From: Owenia fusiformis
Taxonomy: Eukaryota; Annelida; Polychaeta; Sabellida; Oweniidae
DNA: 64,000 nt
Reading direction: 5' to 3'
Assembly (NCBI GenBank): GCA_903813345.2
Contig: CAIIXF020000008.1
Span: forward strand, 16,166,822 to 16,230,821
The position numbers were made by a program, and so were the translations under genes. The notes under the pieces were generated by a model. The model worked only from the letters and a program-made list of their open reading frames with translations. It searched no databases and was not told the DNA's origin. Of this stretch, positions 22,866-33,031 are shown one piece after another; position 1 is the stretch's first letter; each line of letters begins with the position of its first letter.

Positions 22866-25048
22866 TTAGATACCGTTACCAGAGCCATCACCAGAGCCAT
22901 CACTGGCGCCACCACTTTGCTGGCACACTTCCTTCAAATCTGCAAAGAAATTCATACAGTTAAAATACTTGTTGCAACCTTTCAAGATACATTCATAAGA
23001 TATGATAATATAAAGCTCATATAATAGTCACTTGTATATATAGCTATGTTTTGAAGACAGCAAAATTTTGTATGACGCATTTGTTCTGTATTTTTCCCAA
23101 ATCATACAAAAACTAAAAAGTGGTAATTTTGCCATATTTGCCCAAAATTCACCAAAACTAGAATTAATTCTAACATCAAATAGCAGTACTGAAATAGTTG
23201 ATGCTTAAGAGATATTTCAAATATATTAATGTAAAGAGTGTGGATTCGTGTGTTGAATTACTCACCAACGGGTTCTAGGTTTCCTCTTTGGCAGTACACC
23301 TGATTGAATATCGCCAGTCCCATTCCAATGTGTGGGAAGCTGTCTTTACTACATCCTCTGTCCTTTGCCTCCTTCAGTACTCTGCATCCAATATCTACAG
23401 CAACAAACAATGGAATGGTAAAACATGTGCATCCTGAATGTTCATTTCAAATAGATTAGATAATACAAAGCTCATCTTTAGTTTATGTAAATGAAGTACA
23501 TCCACATACTTTTTATGGTCTCTGGGTCATCACAGATCTTCTCGGGTGCATCGTCAAATTCAGCAGGTCTGTAGTCAAAGTCTCCTGTTACATCACAATC
23601 CATTTCATACCAAACTTTATCTGGGATGACCTACATAATTTAGTCAGTTTCATTAAGGTCAGTTAAATATAAAGATATGTTAAAAGTAAAAATATGTGAA
23701 ATGTGAATTTGTAAGAAATGTGTCTATTATTATACCATTGATATATATATGTACAAAAAAATTGTGAATATCATATATGATATTTTCAAACTGAATATTT
23801 CAAACATTGGTAGATGTATATTGTTATTGTTATATATTTTTCTTATTTGTGCTCTAATTAAAAGACTGGTCAAAGAATGACTTTGGTAACTTTGGTTTAT
23901 TTTTTTACTTACATGGTCACAAATTGCAGATACATGTTCATCGAAGTAAACCATGATTTCCTCAGTATCACATTCATGACGGATAGATTCATTCCTCAGC
24001 ACTTCACGAGCATCAACTAACCAGATAAAATGAAAATATTATTTATATATTTAAAGTGTGCAATAAATCTAACATCATTTAAAACCAAGTTTATATCAGT
24101 GGATAACAACAGTTGTTTCATTATATTTGTGGGTAAGCTCTAAGCTGTATTAATTTCTGAGTTGTTTCAGGTAGTTTGGTTTTGTAATGATTTACCTGGT
24201 TATATTACTGGTGCAAAACAATAATTTTGTGGATATTTTCACTTGACATTTATCGTTGACTGCATATATAACAAACTTAAATAACATTTATGTCAGTGTT
24301 ACAGGATAATTTTTAGGGTGGTGGCGGTTGGTGATCGGTGGTTGGTGGCATCTAACAAATGGTGGTTACATTTTGCATGTTAATGCTTTGTTTTGATATA
24401 AAATGTTAAAGGGGACATTTGTTTATTACTTACATTTTGTTATTCGGATATGTCTGATTCCACCTTGAAAAAGATAAACGAAAATTTTACAGTACCTGCA
24501 TAGGGACAGATGTCAGCCCATCTATATCTCATTCCATGCTGCATGTGCTCGTAGAATTCATCACTAAGCCTTTTCTTACAACCCATGTATTCCTGGAACT
24601 CGCATCTGGCTATTCTATACTAAAATTATAAAGAAAGGAAAACTAGTAAAACAATTATCTTGATGAAATGCTTTCATCATATATGTAAACTAGTAGTTTC
24701 AGCTTCGTCATGATAACTTTTAGGAAGTGTTTGAAAAGTTGAAAGAGAAAAAAACTCCCATCAGGCAATACAAAGTTATTCTGTGTTTCATTTAATATTT
24801 ACTAGTTTATGAGAAAAAAATCATAGATTGTTGAAAAAGTTGTTCATTCTCTACTTAAGTAGCCTGCATTGTATTGTCAATGATCTGGTTTGTACTGCTG
24901 AAAGATTGCAAGCATAAAAAGGTGACTGTCCAGTAGAGAAGCTAATACTTACTGGCTCTTGCTGGCGTTTGAAGATTCTCTTGCCGAGATTTGCCTCTGC
25001 GGCGAGGACCACTATGGCCAGTAGGCAAACAATGAACACAGACTTCAT
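22866..25048 (-). CDS. Secreted Cys-rich protein B, short Gly/Ser/Asp tail
   Basis: Six coding exons, minus strand: 24953-25048, 24496-24619, 23913-24016, 23510-23630, 23266-23394, 22866-22939 (648 nt, 215 aa). Splice phases equal those of gene A, and exons 3, 4 and 5 have exactly the same lengths (104, 121, 129 nt). Signal peptide MKSVFIVCLLAIVVLA, then KRIFKR, a possible furin-type cleavage site. The body has 11 cysteines and conserved LSDEFY, RWADICP, ICDD, IGC.VL.EA, SFPHI and YC. The last exon has one Cys, then GGASDGSGDGSGNGI and a stop. No membrane segment after the signal peptide. I do not recognise the family. It lies in the same TDRD9 intron as gene A, antisense to TDRD9, with a mariner element between the two paralogs. 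Confidence 0.88.
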
Positions 25049-25543
25049 AGTAATTGTTGATGATGAAACTGAAATTTAATGTAGAATTCAGTCCATCTGT
25101 AGTTATATATAGACCAAAGTGTTGACCCCCTCTCCATCATCTAATTTGTTGTTTAAGTCTGTTCATATTATGCATGTTTTACATGATTTTTTTCTTATGA
25201 GTATGTATCCATGTATACAGTGTATTTATGCATACATGGAATGTATTCTGACATGGTCCAATGAAAAATGATACTGTAAATGATATCTTTAAGCTTGTTG
25301 CTTTATTTAAAAAATGACAATATTACATATAACAAATAAATGATATAATTACATACATACAGTAATAACAAGTAAGGGAAATTAATCAAACTAAATTAGT
25401 TGCTTTATATGCTCTAGTATCAAACCATTTTTTTAAATTTCCAAATATTTAAGTTAAACTTCTTGGCATAAAAAATTCCTGAATTATAAATTGCCTTACT
25501 AATGATTAGATTTAAATTCAGAAAAAAATTAGTATTCACTCAC

Positions 25544-25597
25544 CTTTGTACTCGTACAAAATTGTGAAGTTACGTTGAGAAACCATGGCTTTATATA
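25544..25597 (-). promoter_or_regulatory. Gene B TATA box and 5' non-coding exon
   Basis: Minus strand TATATAAAG (25589-25597), then the block ACTTCACAATTTTG and a donor GTACAAAG|GTGAGT at 25544. The acceptor AAATTTCAG at 25069 leads into TTTCATCATCAACAATTACT and the ATG. Matches gene A's promoter and leader, so the two are probably co-regulated (inference). Confidence 0.75.
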
Positions 25598-27095
25598 CTA
25601 AAATTGTGAAAGCTAAATCTACAACATTTTAATATTTAATTTAATTTATTGGTCTTTATTTATCTATAAACATTTGTATTTTAGAAATCACTTAACTACT
25701 AAGTACCACTTATGTTCATTTCGGTTTCAGCTTTTATATTTACGGTCATATAAAAATTATAAAGATGAAAATGTGAAAGGTATTAAGATGATGGGATGGT
25801 ATTTAGTGTACCAAAGCTATATTATTTTGCAAAGTGTCCAATATACATTTTTAGATCACCCTGTAGTATCCTTTTCCCCTTTAGTGGACTATGCAATATT
25901 TGCTAAAATAATGGCATATTTTGAAGGTAGCAATTTTTTTAAACAAGTTACTCTGCCCAGTAACTGTAAGAATGACAACATAACAACCAATAAGTGGCGT
26001 GATTTGCTGAATTGGCCTTTTGAGTAACGGCAGAATATACAGCAACTGTTAACCCGAACAAACCCAGTATTTGTTTAATTCTGTAAGGAAAACCAAGAAT
26101 GGAAATGTTAGAGAAAAAGTCAAAAAATTGTTCTTAATTTGCTCTACTGACTTAAAAGCTTGAGGATGCTGAACAAACAGTTTTTGAAATTGAGATTAAA
26201 AGGCTAATGGTAGAATGAAACTTTATTACTGCAATATGTAATCAGGAGTTTTATGTAACTGAATATGAGCTCCAAAGAGAAGTCGGCTTTATTTATTCAT
26301 TAATTAAAAGTAATTGCTCATAAAACATAACTTACAGTTTTCTTCCTTTCACTTAACATAAGAACCATCAGGTGTATATACAAAGTACTTACTCTCTGGA
26401 ATGTTAATTAATTTAAACTAACACGTCACCAATATCAATTATACTGTATCTCCTACAACATACAGTATCCGACTAAGAGGAGGGAAAATACATGACATGA
26501 AATAACAAGTTAAAAAAGTGGTAAATACGGACAGAAATTAACATTACAATATTCATTTAGCTTTTTTTTTAATTTGAATCCGCCATTTTGTTTTTGTTTT
26601 TTAACGATGATGGTCATCTCTATATAAATTTCTATTGAAGTTATGGTCATCTTTGAACTCTGGAGGTTTCTCACCTCTTGCGTATCATACCATTCTATAC
26701 TAGACTATGCACATAAAGGCTACAGATTTATATTATATTATTCATCCACCATACATTCACTTTTCAACTTGTCTTTAATGACTAGTCATAGGGTCTGCCT
26801 AAAAATAACCAAACCATGCCTGTACCAGAGACCATCTCAGACTACATGTATTCTCCAGTATAGGTCTTTATTTCAACATAAAGACTTACATCTATAGACT
26901 CTTTATATCACCACTACTTTTAATGACATTTTATTCTGGTCTCCAACTTTTTAGTGGATGGTATTCGGTGGTTGGTGTTTGGCATTCGGCAGTTGGTGTT
27001 CCATGGTCGATGATTGTAACAAATGACAGGTGGTGACATATTGCATGTAATGCCTTGTTATATTTGTTTTGATTCTTTTTCTTTGTTTTGTTTAG
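25598..27095. other. TDRD9 intron before helicase exon
   Basis: No exon recognised; the open frame at 25,674-26,027 has no family features. A degraded TGTCACCAC-family copy lies at about 26,952-27,066 (GGTGGTGACATATTGCATG), ending 30 bp before the exon at 27096. Confidence 0.55.
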
Positions 27096-30000
27096 ATAGT
27101 GGCCACCATTGAAAGTAACCAAGTGACTGTGATAGAGGGCTCTACTGGCAGCGGAAAGACGACACAAGTGCCGCAGTATATCCTTGATCACTATGCTAGG
27201 GAAAATAGGTCAGTTACAATGTTAAAATTGTTAAGATAATGGGCAGGTGCTGCAGAAGCACTGTTCTGATTGGATATTGTTGTGTCATTATTATGATGTT
27301 AAGAAATCAGATGATTACAATATCACAGGTGATATCCACGCAACCCAATTATACCATGAATTCGAGGCCTGAATAATAATTCTCATACATGACTGTCATA
27401 GGTTTGTTATGGTTTCCCCCCTGAGCTAATATAAGTTCATAGTACCATATTTTCCTTGTGATAATTACTTTCATGATTGCCCATATTGTATCGGTGATAT
27501 CTAAGTATAGAGGCAAATGGACATGCCCCAAATTCTGATTTTGAAAAGGCTGGGACCCATTGGAAAATTCATTTACAGTGAAACCTGTCTTCGTGAATAC
27601 CTTACTCTAGTGAACACTTGTCCCTAGTGGACACCCTTTCTCCACACATACTCTTCTGACTTCTGTATAAATTACCCTCTCTGTAGTGAACGCCTACCAA
27701 CACTAAATGTTTTTTTCTCAGCAAAAAAATGTTCAATATACACAGATTTTACTATGCAACCAATCAGAAATGAAAAGATTCTTGACAAATATGTATGTTT
27801 TGACTAGTTTCAGTCAAACTTGTTAGAATGAGAATCTTTTTGAGAAAAAACCTGTGAAGAATGCTGCATTTTCACCATTAATCAATGTGAATGAATCCTT
27901 TCTGCAGATATTGTAACATTGTCGTGACTCAGCCTAGAAGAATAGCAGCCATGAGTGTGGCCAGACGTGTTTGTTCTGAACGAGATTGGAACATGCCTGT
28001 CTTGTGCGGTTATCAGGTAATAGAAGTTTCTCAGTGATTTTAGTCAAATAGAGGAATATTCTGACGATTGAGATCTTGAAGCATGAGCATAAAAATTCAG
28101 AGCCAATGAAATTACAAGATATTACACAAATGAGGATTTTTGGCCTCTGTTATGAAAAAACATCCTGTATTACACACTTTATTATACAGGAGGCCGTTTC
28201 TTGAAAGTTTCGTTATTAACGAATCGTTAATTTTTTTTCTGTTTCTCGAAAGTTAACGATTCGCGATGACGTGATGATTTTTATCGATTTATATCCATGA
28301 TTGATTTTACGAGTACGAATGGGGGTCTCATTATTCCATTAACGATGCAGTGTCCATAGAAAACGAATCCATGATTAGCTATTAACTATTCGTTAATAAC
28401 AATAAGTTTCGAGAAACGGCCTCCAGAATCTGTATTACATGTTGACATCATGCATATTATATATACACTGACATCATTTTCTTGAAAAAATATTATAATA
28501 ATACCTTGTCAAATTAAAAATCTTGAGGACAACATGTTCTACAGTATATCTTATTAAGACCATTGGAAATATGATATAGGCTTACATGTAGTTTGTTACT
28601 ACCAAATATGAACCATTACTGAGGACCACCGTTATAAATAAAGGAAAAAAATGAAGGTGTATGTGACAATAGGTTTATTTTTTTTTTGTTAATTTGGGTG
28701 TAGGTTGGTATGGAGAAAGAGAACAATGAAGACACGAGGATCCTCTATTGTACCACTGGGGTGCTGCTAAACAAGCTAATCAACAAGAAGAACATGTTAG
28801 ACTACACACACGTCATCATGGATGAGGTAGATCATGCATTACCAGCAGGCCAGTAGCCAGGATTTGCTAAGGGGGGTTCATTTTTCAGAAATTTCCAGGG
28901 GGGTTCACATTTGATATTTTTGGCCCAAATATGGCTAAATTCACTTTAGAAGTGCTCAAAATGGTGAAAAACTGCATGATTTTGAAAGAATTTTTGGCCA
29001 GAGGGTACGCCCGAACCCTGCGAACCCCCCCCCTGGCAACAGGCCTGACCAGTCTCATTGGTTGTACTTAGTGGCAAAAAATGTGCACTGATATAGTAAA
29101 ACCTTCCAAAGTGGAATACTTTTGGTACCTTTAAAAAGTGTTCCACTCGGGAGGTGTTCCACTTACGTCAGTTGGTCTTGGAACTGTGAAAAGTGTTTCG
29201 CTAACACTGTATTCCTATAGAAAATTCCAAATTCTTATAGATAAATCTGAAGTCAATTCAATGGAGACTTCAACATATTTCTTTCCACTAGATATCGGTT
29301 AATGCAGCATAGCTATGTATGTTAGCACGTTTGGAATTGTTTAGAAGTAGCCATGTTTTACATGTTAGGTCCACGAGAGAGATGAAGACTCAGATTTCTG
29401 TCTGCTGGTCGTGAGAAAACTGCTTAGGAGTAACTCTAGACATGTTAAGGTAAGAATGATCTGTACTGACATCTTTTTATAAGTGACACAGACACATTCA
29501 TGTTAATTATAAGCTTTATTTTTTAACAAGTCAATCAGAAAGAGAACTTGTCTTCAATTTATGTCTCCCCCATATAATAATATTTGAATATTGTATTTGT
29601 ATGTCACCACCAGAAGTGATGACATATTGTTATAGTTTCCAACTTTTGGCTGGTGTTCAGCATCTGTAACAACGTTCATCGGTCAGCATCTGTAACAAAT
29701 GGCAGGTGGTGACATTTTGCATGTTAATGCCTTGATTGGATTGTAATGAAAAATACTCTTTTTTGCACAAAGAAATTCCATATATCAAACCAATGTATAC
29801 ATGTCATCCTTTTTTCTAGGTGGTTCTGATGTCAGCTACAATAGACTCTAGATTGTTTGCTGAATACTTCTCTGTGCCAGTGTTGAACAAAATGGAGCCA
29901 GCCCCCACTGTACAGGTCGGAGGTCGGATTTATGACGTAGAAGAATACTACGCTGAAGATCTGAGGAAACTTGGTCCGGTATAGTGAAGTTATTCATATT

Positions 30001-30968
30001 TGCAGGATCTCAATTTCATTAGTATTGCTCTTTTGAGATAAAGATAGAAAGATTATTTGGTTGATCCTATAGCCAAAGAGAATCGTATCAGAAAATCATG
30101 ACATAATGTTAAACTGCATGTGACACATATCTGTCTGGGATACTGTGAGCAAAATCACTAATGCCTCAGTCATATTTAATACATGGCTAATGTATGGTGG
30201 CTGCAGCTTCCCAAATTCAAGAGAAATATTATAAAATACAGGGATAAGCAGTACGATGTAGATTTTCTATATCGATTTTGTGAAGCATGGCCACCGTACG
30301 CTTACCATAGAGCAAATGTGACTGAGGCTTAAAATTGAATGTACTATTTTCAAATACATTCTTTGATGATTAAAAGAAAAGGACAAATATTTACTATCAT
30401 AAGGTCTACATTTCAGCTACCACATCTTGAGGTGGACCATGCCCATATACCAGAGGAGTCCTACAACCTTGCAACCCGACTTATAGCCCAGCTGGATGAA
30501 CTTGAACTCAAGAAGGAAGGGTAGGAGATTACCTACATGTATTACATGTATATTTTCTCTAAAATTGTTTCATTAAATAAGGGGTGAATTGAGAAATCAA
30601 TAAAAATAAAATAAATAAATAAAGATAATATCACACCTTGAAAAAAAAACAAAAAAAACAATACATTCAATGCTACCAGTAAAACATGTATAACACAGAC
30701 TGATGTTTTGTTGATATCACTGTTATAATGTCACCACCAGGAGTGTTGACATATTGCTATAGTCTCCAAATATTTTGCTTGGTGTTCAACATCTGTAACA
30801 AATGACAGGTGGTGATGCTATATTTCAATGCCTTGTATGTTTTTACAGGGCCCTTGAGTCTGGGAAAAGATTTGCCAGTAGCCGCGGCACTGTGCTAGTG
30901 TTCCTGCCTGGACTACAAGAGATAACAGATCTCGACAATCAACTCTATGAAATAAAGGATAACTGCAG
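27096..30968 (+). CDS. TDRD9: TDRD9 / Spindle-E-like helicase, core exons
   Basis: Seven exons: 27096-27208, 27908-28016, 28704-28826, 29369-29449, 29820-29978, 30417-30520, 30849-30968. Together with the upstream exons they give about 380 residues. Visible helicase motifs in order: Walker A GSTGSGKTT, motif Ia TQPRRIAA, Ib TTGVLL, motif II as DEVH (the intron after 28826 splits it DE|VHER), motif III SAT, and LVFLPG of motif IV. The DEVH box and the sequence VVLMSATIDSRLFAEYFSVP are typical of TDRD9 rather than generic DHX proteins. The second RecA domain, HA2/OB region and Tudor domain are absent: the last exon ends at a normal donor (CAG|GTGGGG) 14 nt before a transposon, and the assembly gap follows. 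Not a proven truncation; the 3' exons are probably in the gap. Confidence 0.92.
27574..27752. mobile_element. Pogo/Tigger-like MITE
   Basis: CAGTGAAACCTGTCTTCGTG at the left and, at the right, the inverse of TAGTAAAATCTGTGTATATT; about 180 bp. In a TDRD9 intron. Confidence 0.5.
28189..28424. mobile_element. Short palindromic MITE
   Basis: 236 bp, ends GGAGGCCGTTTCTTGAAAG and CTTTCGAGAAACGGCCTCC-type complement, with inner TTATTAACGAATCGTTAA. In a TDRD9 intron. Confidence 0.75.
28845..29047. mobile_element. CAGGCCAGTAGCCAGG MITE
   Basis: About 203 bp, ends CAGGCCAGTAGCCAGG and CCCTGGCAACAGGCCTG; same family as 11714-11910. In the TDRD9 intron after the exon ending at 28826. Confidence 0.7.
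29590..29735 (+). repeat. Short TGTCACCAC-family copy
   Basis: TATGTCACCACCAGAAGTGA...GGTGGTGACATTTTGCATGT: both ends of the family with the internal minisatellite missing. 84 bp before a TDRD9 exon. Confidence 0.7.
30727..30835 (+). repeat. Short TGTCACCAC-family copy
   Basis: ATGTCACCACCAGGAGTG to GACAGGTGGTGATGC...CAATGCCTTG; ends about 13 bp before the TDRD9 exon at 30849, so it lies in or near the polypyrimidine region. Confidence 0.65.
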
Positions 30969-30982
30969 GTGGGGATTTCTTA

Positions 30983-32164
30983 GGTTACCTGTATTTTACC
31001 GGCGGGCAAGCACCCAGGCGGGCGCTTTTATTTTTTTTCATAGGGGTGGTAGGATCAAAAACACATTCCAAAATTATTTTATGGCCGACTATCTTTGAGA
31101 TTATGTTGTCATAACAAAAAAGCTAACATACTTGGGCCTTAGGCCTACCCGAATTAAAAGTATCCAAATTGTCCTTGAAAATAAGAAATCAAGTTTACTG
31201 CATTATCTTGTTGGACCTATCTTGTTGTTGTCGTCTTCCGGTCAGGTCAAGGTGTCACTACGGTAAATCATTGAAAAATATTGAAAAAATCACAAAATTC
31301 AAGTTCTGGGGTACATATCGCCATTTTCGAACGAACTAGCCCATACAATGACTATATTTCTGCGTTCCCCTATACATAACCTTCACCTTGACACTATATT
31401 TAACATAGGGTTTGCGTCTCGATTTTTATATATCACTACGCCAATGAAAATTAACAAATAAAGTAGTTCCAGTTTACGGGACTATATTCTTGCGATTTTT
31501 CTTAAAATGGCACATTTAGAAAGTACTTGGCCTCAGCTTTACATACATACCTCAAATGGCCACATTGCATACACTTAAACCTACTATACACACCACTGAA
31601 GTTGTCATGGCTTCGTTTTTAAAGTATTAAAAAACACTTCCTACCCGGAAGTGGTATTTACCGGAGTGACACCTCAAGGACACTGGATTTTTAACTTCCG
31701 GCCAAGATTTTAATTACACTAAATTTAGGAACTTTCCAAACAGTTTCGGCCTTTTAAATCCTGTGTAATATTTTGCAATATTGTTCAGTTTACTTATGCC
31801 ATGCTCAGTTTATCCCGATTTTCTCTAAATTGAATGTTCTCAGTGGTCAAGCAGGTGACCTCACTTGACCCTGACATCACCGATCACTGTTGACCAATCA
31901 GCACGCAGTAGACCAGACGTACATCGCTATCGCTCTCGTTTTATTTGAACAGATTCCAATTTGCTGCTACAATATTGCGTATACCACCAAGTACCAACCA
32001 CCATACTGCAATTGTGGTTAGCAATAAAGTTACACGACGACAGAATCCCAAAGATAATCATGCAATAGAATAATTTTGGAATGTGTTTTTGATCGTACCA
32101 CCTCTATGAAAAAAATAAAAGCGCCTGCATGCCTCGCCTGCTCGCCTGTAAAATACAGGTAACT
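30983..32164. mobile_element. Non-autonomous TIR element in TDRD9 intron
   Basis: About 1.18 kb with ~103-bp terminal inverted repeats (30983-31085 and 32062-32164): left GGTTACCTGTATTTTAC, right GTAAAATACAGGTAACT. It is flanked by the direct repeat GATTTCTTA (30974-30982 and 32165-32173), an 8-9-bp target duplication. No transposase frame inside. The superfamily is not certain; 8-9 bp fits hAT or Mutator-like elements. It sits 14 nt after the donor of the last visible TDRD9 exon. Confidence 0.82.
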
Positions 32165-32202
32165 GATTTCTTATTACCTGCACATGTATTTCTATTTTGT
32201 AC

Positions 32203-32702
32203 NNNNNNNNNNNNNNNNNNNNNNNNNNNNNNNNNNNNNNNNNNNNNNNNNNNNNNNNNNNNNNNNNNNNNNNNNNNNNNNNNNNNNNNNNNNNNNNNNN
32301 NNNNNNNNNNNNNNNNNNNNNNNNNNNNNNNNNNNNNNNNNNNNNNNNNNNNNNNNNNNNNNNNNNNNNNNNNNNNNNNNNNNNNNNNNNNNNNNNNNNN
32401 NNNNNNNNNNNNNNNNNNNNNNNNNNNNNNNNNNNNNNNNNNNNNNNNNNNNNNNNNNNNNNNNNNNNNNNNNNNNNNNNNNNNNNNNNNNNNNNNNNNN
32501 NNNNNNNNNNNNNNNNNNNNNNNNNNNNNNNNNNNNNNNNNNNNNNNNNNNNNNNNNNNNNNNNNNNNNNNNNNNNNNNNNNNNNNNNNNNNNNNNNNNN
32601 NNNNNNNNNNNNNNNNNNNNNNNNNNNNNNNNNNNNNNNNNNNNNNNNNNNNNNNNNNNNNNNNNNNNNNNNNNNNNNNNNNNNNNNNNNNNNNNNNNNN
32701 NN
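32203..32702. other. Assembly gap of exactly 500 N
   Basis: A run of exactly 500 N, the usual placeholder for a gap of unknown size. It separates TDRD9 (plus strand, no 3' exons) from HECTD1 (minus strand, no 3' exons). An exon of HECTD1 is cut by its right edge. Confidence 0.97.
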
Positions 32703-33031
32703 TTCAGTCTTAGATTTAAATTTTTTGTTCTTTTTCCCGAGCCATCCAGCCGAGAATTCGGCGCCAAGTGACGTCTCAGCAGTGAATGAGTGTTTTGTTC
32801 CACGATTTGATTCAAAAATAAAGCCTGCTAAATCCTCCTTTAATATCGTAGCTTGTTGTTGGCCATCTGAGTTGTGTATGTTAAGCTCCCCTTCTTTCTT
32901 ACACTGTAGTGTCCAGTTACCAACTGTAATCCTTGTCGTCCCAGGCCTAGATAAGATAGGTTGACTCACAGACCCTTGTTTCACACCCGCTCTAGCTCGC
33001 TGAAGCTTCTCTAAGAATTCACCACGATTTT
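32703..33031 (-). CDS. HECTD1: HECTD1 exon, cut by gap
   Basis: The acceptor GTTTTCCAG|AAAATCG at 33031 joins in phase to the exon ending at 56742 (TCAG|GTGAGT), giving [16 protein letters not shown]. Then [57 protein letters not shown]; these are highly conserved in animal HECTD1 after the ankyrin region. Reading is lost at the N run. The SUN-like, MIB/HERC2 and C-terminal HECT domains, expected further 3', are not in the window. Confidence 0.93.

Noticed and set aside
25674-26027. 117-aa plus-strand frame
   Set aside because: No signal, domain or splice context; AT-rich chance frame in the TDRD9 intron.
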